Assembly (NCBI RefSeq): GCF_043235035.1
Contig: NZ_JAZAQF010000049.1
Span: forward strand, 1-64,000
From: CACIAM-69d sp001698445
GTDB taxonomy: Bacteria; Cyanobacteriota; Cyanobacteriia; CACIAM-69d
Direction: 5' to 3'
Length of the DNA: 64,000 bases
This document shows, in pieces, positions 42,997-51,584 of this stretch. The position numbers and the translations under genes were made by a program. Position 1 is the first letter of the stretch, and every line of letters starts with the position of its first letter. The notes below the pieces were generated by a model. That model did not search any database. It saw only the letters and a program-made list of their open reading frames with translations, and was not told the DNA's origin.

Positions 42997-45603
42997 TTGC
43001 CTGTGTCTCCGTTGCCATCATCACTGATTGCTAATCAAGCTGAGTCGATCCAGATTGAAACCCTGGAATTGTTGGAATGGCCGCGCCTTTGCCAGCATCT
43101 GGCAACCTTTACGGCCACCAAGCTGGGGGCGATCGTGGCCCGACAGTTGCCAATTCCGGGCGATCGCCGCACCAGCGAAACCCTGTTGGCCCAAACCCGC
43201 GAGGCTTGGGAGCTGGAACGCAGCGCCACGGGAGGCCTGAATTTTGGCGGGATTGCGGATATTGGGGCGGCGCTCGATCGGGCCACGCGGGGCGGTGTGC
43301 TGGCCGGTGAGGAATTGCTGGAAGTGGCTACTACCCTATCTGGGGCCCGCAACCTGCGCCGGGCGATCGACCAGCGGGAAGATTTGCCGGCCCTGGCGGC
43401 CCTGGTCGAGGAGCTGCGGACTTATCCGGAGCTGGAGCAGGAAATTCACTACTGCATTGACGATCGGGGCGATGTGACCGATCGTGCCAGCCCCAAGTTG
43501 GCAGAAGTCCGCGAAAAGCTGCGGGCCGGCCGCGATTGGATTTACCAAAAGCTGCACAACATCATGCAGCAGCATTCCAACGCGATTCAGGAACCAAATA
43601 TTAGCCAACGGGGCGATCGGTTCGTGATTCCCGTGAAGGCCAGCCACAAGGACGTGATTCGCGGCATTGTCCACGACACGTCCTCCACGGGCGCAACTCT
43701 GTACGTGGAACCCCACACGATCACCGAGCAAAACAACCGCCTGCGCCAATGGCAACGGCAAGAGGTGATCGAGTCGGAAATTGTCCGGCGGCGGCTAAGC
43801 GAGCAGATTGCCGAGGTGGCTCCCGATCTGGAGCGGCTGTTGGCGGTGGCCACGGAGCTGGACTTGGCCGCGGCCCGGGCCCGCTATTCCTTTTGGATTG
43901 AGGGCAATGCGCCGCGTTTTATTGAACCGGATGAAACCCTGACCCTGCGCCAGTTGCGCCACCCGTTGCTGATTTGGCAACAGAAGCACGAGCAAGGGCG
44001 GGACGTAATCCCGATCGATGTGCGAGTCGATCCGACGATTCGGGTGGTGGCGATTACGGGGCCGAACACCGGGGGCAAAACCGTCACCCTGAAGACCCTG
44101 GGTTTGGCGGCCCTGATGGCGAAGGCGGGGCTGTTTGTGCCTGCGCGGGAGCCGGTGGAGTTGCCGTGGTTTAGCCAGGTGTTGGCGGATATCGGTGATG
44201 AACAGTCGATCGAGCAGAACCTGTCCACCTTCTCGGGCCACATCCGCCGGATCGTCCGTATCCTGGATGCCCTCCAGCCCGATCGCCCTGCCACCAACGA
44301 CGGGGTGGGTGCGATCGCCCCGGAAAGGGCGCACGGCGGTGCGCCCCTACAGGAACCTGGTTTGGACGATTCAAATGGATCAGAATCCGACGGAAACGAA
44401 ACCGTAGGGGCGCAAGGCCTTGCGCCCTCCGCCGATCGCCCCGCCACCAACGACAATCCATCCGAATCGTTGGTGTTGTTGGACGAGGTGGGCGCGGGAA
44501 CCGACCCGGCCGAAGGCAGCGCCCTGGCCGCCGCCCTGCTGGAAGCCCTGGCTGATCGCGCCCGCTTGACCGTGGCGACGACGCACTTTGGGGAACTGAA
44601 AACCCTGAAATATCGTGATAGCCGGTTCGAGAACGCCTCGGTGGAATTTGATGACCAAACCCTTAGCCCCACCTATCGGTTGCTGTGGGGAATTCCGGGG
44701 CGATCGAACGCCTTGAGCATTGCCCGCCGGTTGGGGTTGGATGAAGCCGTGGTCACGGCTGCGGGCGATCGGGTGGGTGGCCAATCAGAAGACATCAACC
44801 GGACGATCGCCGGCCTAGAAGCCGAACGCCGCCGCCAGGAAGCCAAGGCGAACGAGGTGGCGCACCTGTTGCAGCGGGCCGAGTTTTTGCATGAGCAAAT
44901 CGATCGCAAGGCCCAAACCCTGAAGGAGCGAGAAGAGCAGCTCAAGCAAACCCAAGAAGCCGCCGTCCAAAAGGAAATTGAGCGAGCCCGCAGCGAAATT
45001 GCCCAGGTGATCCGGCAGTTGCAGCGGGGCACACCCACGGGCCAGCAAGCCCAGCAAGCCACGGCCCAAGTGGGCGAAATTGCCCAACGATTCCTGCCGT
45101 CTCAGCAGCCGAAACCGAAACCCAAGGGCTACAAACCCCAGGTGGGCGAACGGGTGCGCGTGCCCAAGCTCGGCGGCGCAGCGGAGGTGTTGGCGATCGA
45201 TGAGGCCGATGAGGAAATCACGATTCGGATGGGGCTGATTAAGGCAACCCTCCAGTTTGCCGACGTGGAATCCCTTGATGGCAAAAAAATCGAGGTGCAA
45301 AAACCGGAGCCGAAACCCGCGCCCCCGCCGAAAACCAAGGAGCGATCGATCCTCCGCACCAGCAGCAACACCCTGGACATTCGTGGGGCCCGGGTAGCCG
45401 ACGCGGAAATCGAAGTGGAACAGGCGATCGATCGGGCGATTTCCGCTGACTTTGGTTGCCTGTGGATCTTGCATGGCAAGGGAACCGGTAAACTGCGAGA
45501 CGGCGTGCGCGCCCACCTCAAAACCCATCGACTGGTGGAACGCTTTGAGGATGCCCCCCGCGAGGATGGCGGCACGGGCGTGACGGTCGCCTATTTGCGT
45601 TAG
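42997..45603 (+). CDS. mutS2: Endonuclease MutS2 with in-frame palindromic insertion
   Basis: The 868-residue protein starts at TTG 42997 or GTG 43003; no ATG is available in frame. A MutS-like core precedes the ABC-type ATPase (Walker A GPNTGGKTVTLKTLG, Walker B LVLLDEVGAGTDPAEG, then VATTHFGELK). A coiled-coil connector, a KOW-like region (VGERVRVPKLGGAAEVL) and a C-terminal Smr nuclease domain (LDIRG, LWILHGKGTGKLRDGVR) follow. MutS2 acts on branched DNA or stalled ribosomes, not mismatch repair. Between Walker A and B about 51 extra residues (from DRPATNDG to DRPATNDN) are encoded by a 153-bp insertion with 21-bp flanking duplications and two GC-rich palindromes. Confidence 0.93.
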   Translation: MPVSPLPSSLIANQAESIQIETLELLEWPRLCQHLATFTATKLGAIVARQLPIPGDRRTSETLLAQTREAWELERSATGGLNFGGIADIGAALDRATRGGVLAGEELLEVATTLSGARNLRRAIDQREDLPALAALVEELRTYPELEQEIHYCIDDRGDVTDRASPKLAEVREKLRAGRDWIYQKLHNIMQQHSNAIQEPNISQRGDRFVIPVKASHKDVIRGIVHDTSSTGATLYVEPHTITEQNNRLRQWQRQEVIESEIVRRRLSEQIAEVAPDLERLLAVATELDLAAARARYSFWIEGNAPRFIEPDETLTLRQLRHPLLIWQQKHEQGRDVIPIDVRVDPTIRVVAITGPNTGGKTVTLKTLGLAALMAKAGLFVPAREPVELPWFSQVLADIGDEQSIEQNLSTFSGHIRRIVRILDALQPDRPATNDGVGAIAPERAHGGAPLQEPGLDDSNGSESDGNETVGAQGLAPSADRPATNDNPSESLVLLDEVGAGTDPAEGSALAAALLEALADRARLTVATTHFGELKTLKYRDSRFENASVEFDDQTLSPTYRLLWGIPGRSNALSIARRLGLDEAVVTAAGDRVGGQSEDINRTIAGLEAERRRQEAKANEVAHLLQRAEFLHEQIDRKAQTLKEREEQLKQTQEAAVQKEIERARSEIAQVIRQLQRGTPTGQQAQQATAQVGEIAQRFLPSQQPKPKPKGYKPQVGERVRVPKLGGAAEVLAIDEADEEITIRMGLIKATLQFADVESLDGKKIEVQKPEPKPAPPPKTKERSILRTSSNTLDIRGARVADAEIEVEQAIDRAISADFGCLWILHGKGTGKLRDGVRAHLKTHRLVERFEDAPREDGGTGVTVAYLR
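44327..44350. repeat. GC-rich palindrome GGGCGCACGGCGGTGCGCCC in mutS2
   Basis: A near-perfect palindrome followed by CTAC lies inside the mutS2 insertion. It faces a second copy at 44404-44429 in the opposite orientation. The same sequence occurs twice in the downstream gene. Confidence 0.85.
44404..44429. repeat. GC-rich palindrome, inverted partner in mutS2
   Basis: GTAGGGGCGCAAGGCCTTGCGCCC is the related palindrome with its GTAG end on the left, so the pair brackets 53 bp in inverted orientation. Confidence 0.85.
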
Positions 45604-45624
45604 GGTTCTGGCGAGGAGTGGTGT

Positions 45625-47550
45625 GTGTTGAATGCCGTTCGATCGAAGGGCTGGCCGTGGCTGGTGGTTTGGGTGCTGCCCGCGCTGCTGCTGGCGGCCT
45701 TGATGGTGCGTTATGGCGTAAACCTCCCCACCTACGACCAGTGGGACACGCCGGGGGTGTTGTTCGTGAAGTTGGCAGAGCATCAGCCGCTGACCTTCGT
45801 GGATTTTATTTCCCAACACAATGAAAGCCGCAAAGTCTTTCCCCGGCTGATCTTTTTGGGATTGGCTTATCTGACGGGCTGGGATATTCGGGCCGAGTTG
45901 GCGGTGATTTTTGCCCTGGTTTGTGGGGCGGCGGGGGCAATTTTTGCCTTGGGGCGATCGACGGTTTTAGATCGTAGATTTCAGGCGATCGCCTTTGCCT
46001 TAGCCAGTTGCTTACTGTTCAGCCCGTCCCAATGGGAAAACTGGGTTTATAGCATTCAAATTGTTGTTTTCCTGCCGATTTTTTGCATCACCACTAGTTT
46101 GTGGTTGGCGCAATCTTCGCTGAGGTTTTGGCAGAAAATTGCGATCAATATTGTGTTAGCCACGATCAGCACCTATTCCAGCGCTAGCGGGATGTTTTGC
46201 TGGTTTCTGTCGTTCCCGGCGCTGTTTTTAAAGGACTGGATCGTTGGCTTGAGTCGGGAAGATGCTGGTGGGCGCACGGCGGTGCGGGATGCTGGTGAAA
46301 CTGGATCGTTAGGTGACAAAGATAGTGGTGGGCGCACGGCGGTGCGCCCCTACGGGATTGTTGGAGATTTGGGGCGATCGATTCAATCGTTAGGCGCGAC
46401 GGCTCGCCAGTCCTGGATTGGGTTGGGGGTGTGGCTCGCGGCGATGGCGGCGAATTTACTGCTCTATTTTTGGGATTATTACAAACCCCCCAGCCACCCG
46501 AGTTTTGCGGGGCCGCTGCAACAACCGATCGCCGGGATTAAATATTGGTTTGCCTTGATGGGGGCGATCCTGGGATTTGATGATTTGGGGTTGAGTCAAC
46601 TGCTGGGGGGCTTGGGGCTGCTGGGCTTTTTGGGGTTAGTAATCCTGGCTTGGCGAGGCGATCGGGCGCGATCGTTTGAGTGGGTGATTTTTGGGTGCTA
46701 TGCGATCGGTACTGATGCGATCGTCACCCTCGGGCGGTTTGGGTTTGGGCCCGATGCTGCCCTGACTTCCCGTTACCAAACCTTTTCGCTTTATCTGTGG
46801 ATTGCGATTATTCATCTGTCCGCGATTTTGTTGCCCCAATTCACTCAGCACCGCTTACCCAAACCCTGGCGAAAAGGGCTAGTTATTTTTGGGTTAACCC
46901 TGTTTTTAGTGTTGCATTACGCCAGCTTTGCGATCGGGTCGCGCAACTTGGCGAACTTCAGTCGCGATCGCCATCAGGGCAAAGCTTGTTTAACGTTTAT
47001 CAACAGTTTCCAAGATGAACGCTGCTTCACCGAGTGGATTTATCCTGAGCTGAATGACCATGTTCTCAACACCATTCGCGACACCAATCAGCTCGGGTTT
47101 GTGCGTCCGCCAATTGCTCCCCCAATTCCCGAAAAAACGGATCTGAAAGCCTTAGCCCAAAATCAACCGATCGCTGGCAACTTCCAAACCCTCACGCTCC
47201 AAAAAAATGACGATACTTGGGAATATGTGGCCGGGGGCGAGCTGACTTTGGGTGCTGGTTGCCAGCCTACGCGATCGGTTTTATTGGCTTACGAAAAAGA
47301 CGGTGCAACGATTCCGTTCACAGCGGCAAAAGTGGGCAAAAACTATCGCGGCATGGGGCAAATTCTCGGTGATTTTGTTTGTCCTAATAATCGCTGGAAC
47401 AAGAGTTTTGAGCTAGAAAAATTGGTGTCTGATCCCCAAAAACGGCTGGAAATTGTGCGATCGCCCAAAATCACCGCCTGGGCCTTCGACACCGATCGCG
47501 GCACGGTCTATCCCCTCGCTGGTTCCTATTCTTTCCCGCAAAAATCATGA
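45625..47550 (+). CDS. Multi-pass membrane protein of unknown function
   Basis: The 641-residue protein starts at GTG 45625, with GAGGAG about 7 bases upstream. It has an N-terminal helix, a PTYDQWDTPGVL loop, about eight to ten further helices and a soluble C-terminal domain (about 440-641). The TYDQWD loop with acidic residues, and the helix pattern, resemble lipid-linked sugar transferases (GT-C type), but no signature settles this. Residues about 210-245 form a hydrophilic loop with a repeated GGRTAVR, encoded by two copies of the GC-rich palindrome. Its last four bases ATGA overlap the Nudix gene start, so they form an operon. Confidence 0.7.
   Translation: MLNAVRSKGWPWLVVWVLPALLLAALMVRYGVNLPTYDQWDTPGVLFVKLAEHQPLTFVDFISQHNESRKVFPRLIFLGLAYLTGWDIRAELAVIFALVCGAAGAIFALGRSTVLDRRFQAIAFALASCLLFSPSQWENWVYSIQIVVFLPIFCITTSLWLAQSSLRFWQKIAINIVLATISTYSSASGMFCWFLSFPALFLKDWIVGLSREDAGGRTAVRDAGETGSLGDKDSGGRTAVRPYGIVGDLGRSIQSLGATARQSWIGLGVWLAAMAANLLLYFWDYYKPPSHPSFAGPLQQPIAGIKYWFALMGAILGFDDLGLSQLLGGLGLLGFLGLVILAWRGDRARSFEWVIFGCYAIGTDAIVTLGRFGFGPDAALTSRYQTFSLYLWIAIIHLSAILLPQFTQHRLPKPWRKGLVIFGLTLFLVLHYASFAIGSRNLANFSRDRHQGKACLTFINSFQDERCFTEWIYPELNDHVLNTIRDTNQLGFVRPPIAPPIPEKTDLKALAQNQPIAGNFQTLTLQKNDDTWEYVAGGELTLGAGCQPTRSVLLAYEKDGATIPFTAAKVGKNYRGMGQILGDFVCPNNRWNKSFELEKLVSDPQKRLEIVRSPKITAWAFDTDRGTVYPLAGSYSFPQKS
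46270..46286. repeat. GC-rich palindrome in the membrane protein gene, copy 1
   Basis: GGGCGCACGGCGGTGCG matches the mutS2 palindrome but is truncated on the right. It encodes the first GGRTAVR and is exactly 60 bp (20 codons) before copy 2, within a tandem duplication sharing TGGATCGTT. Confidence 0.85.
46330..46353. repeat. GC-rich palindrome in the membrane protein gene, copy 2
   Basis: GGGCGCACGGCGGTGCGCCC followed by CTAC is identical to the first mutS2 palindrome. It encodes the second GGRTAVR in the hydrophilic loop. Confidence 0.85.
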
Positions 47551-47984
47551 GTGAGCCAACCTACCGCAATCCAGCCCCCACGGTGGATTTGATTATTGAA
47601 CTGGTCGATCGCCCCCACCGCCCGATCGTGTTGATTGAGCGGAAATACGATCCGCTGGGCTGGGCCATCCCCGGCGGCTTTGTGGATTATGGCGAATCGG
47701 TGGAGGATGCGGCCCGGCGGGAAGCCCTCGAAGAAACCTGCTTGACGGTGACCTTGGTCGAGCAATTCTATGTCTATTCCGACCCACAGCGGGATGCGCG
47801 CAAACACACCATGAGCGTGGTGTTTATTGCCACGGCTATGGGCGATCCCCAAGCGGCCGATGATGCCCAAAATTTAGCGATCTTTAATCCTTGGGAGCTA
47901 CCCAAAAATCTTTGCTTTGATCACGATCGCATCCTCGCAGATTACCTCCGTTACCGCTATTATGGACAGCGACCTCGCCCCTGA
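47547..47984 (+). CDS. Nudix hydrolase
   Basis: The 145-residue protein contains a Nudix box, GGFVDYGESVEDAARREALEETCL. It fits GX5EX7REUXEEXXU with the catalytic Glu residues, apart from Cys in place of the usual Gly near its end. VDLIIELVDRPHRPIVLIERKYDPLGWAIPGG before it resembles ADP-ribose pyrophosphatase-type enzymes, but the exact nucleotide substrate is unknown. It overlaps the membrane protein gene by ATGA and precedes RidA by 35 bp. The three genes likely form one unit with mutS2, suggesting a housekeeping or metabolite-repair context. Confidence 0.9.
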   Translation: MSEPTYRNPAPTVDLIIELVDRPHRPIVLIERKYDPLGWAIPGGFVDYGESVEDAARREALEETCLTVTLVEQFYVYSDPQRDARKHTMSVVFIATAMGDPQAADDAQNLAIFNPWELPKNLCFDHDRILADYLRYRYYGQRPRP

Positions 47985-48019
47985 TTTTGATTACTAATTC
48001 TCTGGTTGCCCATTCGATC

Positions 48020-48409
48020 ATGCCTAAACAAGTTATTCAAACCGACAAAGCGCCTAACCCCGTTGGCCCCTATAACCAAGCGATCGTCGCGAATGGAATG
48101 CTGTTTGCTTCGGGGCAAATCTCCATCGATCCGGCCACCAATCAACTCGTCCATGAAGGCGATGTGGTGGCCCAAACGGAACGGGTGCTGCAAAATCTGG
48201 AAGCAGTTTTGGAAGCTGGTGGAACCGGGTTTGCGAATGTGGTGAAAACCACGATTTTCCTGGCGAATATGGATGATTTCGCCATGGTAAATGCGGTCTA
48301 TGCCCAATACTTTTCTGAGGTAACGGCTCCGGCGCGGGCGACCGTGGAAGTGGCTCGTTTGCCCAAGAATGTATTGGTGGAAATTGACTGCACCGCCATT
48401 GTTGATTAA
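48020..48409 (+). CDS. ridA: RidA-family reactive intermediate/imine deaminase
   Basis: The protein has 129 aa from ATG 48020 (MPKQVIQTDKAPNPVGPYNQAI); an upstream ATG at 47987 gives a non-conserved leader. Family marks are GPYNQAIVANGMLFASGQI, the NMDDFAMVNAVYAQYF segment and PARATVEVARLPKNVLVEIDC. It includes the conserved Arg that binds the carboxylate of imines formed by PLP enzymes. It hydrolyses 2-aminoacrylate and related enamines to keto acids. It is the last gene after mutS2, the membrane protein and the Nudix gene, and is convergent with the PlsY-like fusion. Confidence 0.95.
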   Translation: MPKQVIQTDKAPNPVGPYNQAIVANGMLFASGQISIDPATNQLVHEGDVVAQTERVLQNLEAVLEAGGTGFANVVKTTIFLANMDDFAMVNAVYAQYFSEVTAPARATVEVARLPKNVLVEIDCTAIVD

Positions 48410-48536
48410 CCGAACTCGCCAGATCAAAGCCCGATCGATCTGTGATGGACGGGCTGTTCATGGTGAAGAGGTGCGGATTAACAGGGCGGTATTTTCCAGC
48501 CGACAAACCGGACGATCGAGCCGGCCCCAAGGTCAA

Positions 48537-51500
48537 TCAATCTAAGATCTCGATCGTGCCGGTTGTGCCATCCAGCCGCAACAGTTGGCCCGTGCGGAGT
48601 CGTTGGGTGGCGTTGGGAATGTCCATCACCGCTGGGATTCGATATTCCCGCGCCACGATCGCTCCGTGGGACAAACGCCCCCCCGCCTCGCAAATGAGGC
48701 CGCCAGCTCGCACCAGAAGGGGCCCCCAAGCCGCATCCGCATGGGGAATCACCAAAATGGATCGTTGATCGATCGCCGGAGCCAGGGTCAGTTCACTCAG
48801 CGATCGAATCACAATCACACGCCCCTCCACCCGGCCGGGACTGCCGCCTAACCCACGGAGGGTCGATCGCGCCGCCGCCGCACTCCACTCCAGGGCGCAA
48901 AGGGGCGGCTCTTGGCCATAAACCAACGGAGCGGCCGGCGTTTCGCACCAATCAGCAAAGGCTTGGCGGCGTTGGGCAATCCGAGCGGTCAGAATCCGTT
49001 GCAGGTTTTGGTTTTGGGGGTGGGCCACCCATTGCCGAATTTCGGCTAATTCCAGATAAAAAATATCGCCTTCCTGCTGCAACAGGCCGGTCGCCTGCCA
49101 CTGCTGCTCTAGGGCCACAAAAGTCCATCGCAGTTGCGCCAACAGCTTGTTGTAGAGTTCTGCTACCTGTCCTTTCAAATCAAGACGGCGCTGGGCGATC
49201 GACGTTTGACGGCGGGGGCTGCTGGGTTGGGTGATTGGGGTTTTGGCCAACTGCAACAGCATGGTCTGTGGAATCTCCACTGCCTCGCGCCAGGTGGGCA
49301 CGGCCACATCGGTTCCCACTTCGCTCAAATAGCCATAGGTGTCCAGAAATACTTGAAAGCTAGCGAGAATTTCCCGCCCTTCCGGTGACTCCGCCAAGGC
49401 GGCCCAAACGGCCGGGGCCTGATCCAAGGCGCGAATTCGCTCCAAGGACAAAACCGCTTGCATCCGTTGAGCCAAATTCTGGAGCCAGCGGGTGGCGGCC
49501 ACTTCCGGGTGGCGGCTGGGATCGAGTTGCTCCGGTTTGCGACGGCCGATCGCTTGGCGCAGGGCGGCACTCAGGGGGGCCAAAATGCTGTACTCCGTGG
49601 CGCGATCGAGCAGCCCCATAATCTGCTCTGCCCGCACCAGGAGGCGTTCTGGCTCTGAAAACTGTTCTGCTGGCAGGGTTTCCAGGTTTTGGAGTCCGGG
49701 TTCAAACCACTGTTCCCAGTCGCGCTGAAACGATCGATCCAAATTCCACTCCCGACCCAACAGCCGCCAAAGACCCGGCAAGTTACGCAGGGTGGCCGTG
49801 AGGGGTGGCCGGCTCATTTTGCCCCCGTGGGTGAGGGCTTCCAAACTCTCGGGCGGCAAGCCCATCCGCCGAAACAAATCCGCCAACAGGGTGACGTTGA
49901 AATAGGCGCGGCCGTGGAATAGGGTGGCCGTTTCCAAAAAATCCAATCCCGCTGCCCGATCGCCCAAAACCAGCGTGAACAGTCGCCCCCAGGCCCCACA
50001 GGTCATGGGCCGGTTAATGGACCAAGTGAGGGGCCGAATTACGCCGGGAATGGCTTCCGCGGCCATCCGCCGCGTCCAAATGGGTAGCAGGGTGGTGATG
50101 GGGCGAGCCTGCAAAATCCACAGGTGCTGGCCGTCAAATGTCCATTCCACATCCTGGGGAATGCCGTCAAAATGAGATTCCAAATCCCGCGTCAACAGGG
50201 CCACTTCCCGCACCAACCAACCGGGCACATCGCCGGTTCCGGTTTCGGCAGCCAGGGGGCGCGTGCTGGTGGCGAGAGCGCGCAATTCTGACTCGATCGA
50301 CTGGGGCGGATTGGCCGGGCCCGGAAAGGCAACCGATCGGGACTCCCGCCAGGCCGTCACATCCAATTCACTCAAATCAATCCGGTACGATTCGGGGGTG
50401 ATGCGCCCGGAAACCACTTGGGCAGCGGAACCGGGCAGGGCTTCCACCAAAACCGCTTCGCCCTGTTGCGTCACGGGATCGCGGCTGAAGGCCACTCCCG
50501 AAAAGGCTCCGGCAATTTGTGGTTGCACCAGCACGGCCATGCTGGCATCGGGCAGGTTGCGATCGCGCCGATACTCGATCGCCTCCGGTGCGTCATAGGA
50601 CACAAAAACCACCGCCGCCGCTTCCACCAACTCCAAGGGGGTACGCACATCACTGACAGTGCAATACAAGCCAGCGGCAGCCGAGCGATCGCCGTCCTCC
50701 CCGATCGCGGACGAGCGCACAATCAAGGGCGGATCAAAAATGGCTTGGGCCACCCCTTCAGTTAACTCGCCCTGGCCCGCCAAGCGGTTGGCCAACAGCA
50801 CGGGATCATCTCCCGGCAGCAAAATCCAACCGGGCAAAACCGGATAGCCCCAAGCCTTCAAGCGGGACAGGGTGGCGGCCTTCGTGCCGGCCCGTTGTGG
50901 ATCCAGTGGTTGATCGAGAGAGAGCATTGAATCTGCCTTGCCTTGAAAAAAGCCCATGGCCCCTTGAGAACCGGCGGCCGCTCCCGATCGCCCCAAGGCC
51001 AGATCCTCGGGCATGGTTTGGCAAATCCAGGCCAGCAAAGCCGCCACCAACACAGATCCCACCACCCGATCGACCCCATTGGGATTCAGCAACCCCAACA
51101 TCAGCGGATAGAGCGCCAGGGCCAGCAACCGACTGGTTTGGCGATCGCGCGTGAAGGCAAACCCGGACACCGACAGCAGCCCCGTCAGCAACGCCGCACT
51201 GGGTTCATGGGCGATCGCCCCCCAAGTGGCGTTGGTCATGCCCGCGCCTCGGCCCACCCAATAGCGCCCCAACACGACACCCCCGATCGTCAGCCATTCC
51301 CAACCCGACTCGATCGGGAAAAACTGCCGAGCTAACCACACCGCGCCCAATCCCTTCAGGGCCTCCCCCGACACGGCCAACAGGCCCCACCAAGGACCCG
51401 CATGGTAAAAAGCCGCCGAGACGCTGACATTTCCCGTGCCCAACCGTCGCAACCGTTTGCCTGTGCCCCAACGCACAATCCAGTCCGTGAGAGGCAAAGC

Positions 51501-51560
51501 TCCCAAAGCCGGACAAAGGGTTAGCAACAGTAGAAGGCCCAAAGTCTGTTCGCTGGTCAT
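48537..51560 (-). CDS. Fusion of PlsY-like membrane domain with PEP-synthase/PPDK-like domains
   Basis: The protein has 1007 aa from ATG 51560; a TTG at 51581 adds seven residues. Residues about 1-200 are a multi-helix domain similar to the glycerol-3-phosphate acyltransferase PlsY, with GTGNVSVSAAFYHAG and SGEALKGLGAVWLA motifs. The second has Glu where PlsY has Asp, and the third motif is altered. Then comes a PPDK N-terminal ATP-grasp domain (about 225-500: GTKAATLSRLKAWGYPVLPG, IVRSSAIGEDG, FSGVAFSRDP, QDVEWTFDGQHLWILQARP). A long helical region follows, and finally a phosphohistidine domain with catalytic His in GGRLSHGAIVAREYRIPAV. No PEP-binding TIM barrel is present. Activity is unknown; the parts suggest ATP-dependent phosphotransfer at the membrane. 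Confidence 0.82.
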   Translation of the reverse strand: MTSEQTLGLLLLLTLCPALGALPLTDWIVRWGTGKRLRRLGTGNVSVSAAFYHAGPWWGLLAVSGEALKGLGAVWLARQFFPIESGWEWLTIGGVVLGRYWVGRGAGMTNATWGAIAHEPSAALLTGLLSVSGFAFTRDRQTSRLLALALYPLMLGLLNPNGVDRVVGSVLVAALLAWICQTMPEDLALGRSGAAAGSQGAMGFFQGKADSMLSLDQPLDPQRAGTKAATLSRLKAWGYPVLPGWILLPGDDPVLLANRLAGQGELTEGVAQAIFDPPLIVRSSAIGEDGDRSAAAGLYCTVSDVRTPLELVEAAAVVFVSYDAPEAIEYRRDRNLPDASMAVLVQPQIAGAFSGVAFSRDPVTQQGEAVLVEALPGSAAQVVSGRITPESYRIDLSELDVTAWRESRSVAFPGPANPPQSIESELRALATSTRPLAAETGTGDVPGWLVREVALLTRDLESHFDGIPQDVEWTFDGQHLWILQARPITTLLPIWTRRMAAEAIPGVIRPLTWSINRPMTCGAWGRLFTLVLGDRAAGLDFLETATLFHGRAYFNVTLLADLFRRMGLPPESLEALTHGGKMSRPPLTATLRNLPGLWRLLGREWNLDRSFQRDWEQWFEPGLQNLETLPAEQFSEPERLLVRAEQIMGLLDRATEYSILAPLSAALRQAIGRRKPEQLDPSRHPEVAATRWLQNLAQRMQAVLSLERIRALDQAPAVWAALAESPEGREILASFQVFLDTYGYLSEVGTDVAVPTWREAVEIPQTMLLQLAKTPITQPSSPRRQTSIAQRRLDLKGQVAELYNKLLAQLRWTFVALEQQWQATGLLQQEGDIFYLELAEIRQWVAHPQNQNLQRILTARIAQRRQAFADWCETPAAPLVYGQEPPLCALEWSAAAARSTLRGLGGSPGRVEGRVIVIRSLSELTLAPAIDQRSILVIPHADAAWGPLLVRAGGLICEAGGRLSHGAIVAREYRIPAVMDIPNATQRLRTGQLLRLDGTTGTIEILD

Positions 51561-51584
51561 GGATGGCAACGGTCGAGGCAATGC

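Larger units (their letters stand above)
44281..44454. repeat. 153-bp in-frame insertion in mutS2 flanked by 21-bp direct repeats
   Basis: GATCGCCCTGCCACCAACGAC (44281-44301) recurs as GATCGCCCCGCCACCAACGAC (44434-44454), one mismatch, at a distance of exactly 153 bp (51 codons). Between them are the two inverted palindromes listed separately. The reading frame is kept. Confidence 0.85.

Noticed and set aside
44815..45819. 334-codon frame antisense to mutS2
   Set aside because: It is a shadow of the MutS2 Smr-domain region and crosses the end of the gene into the next one.
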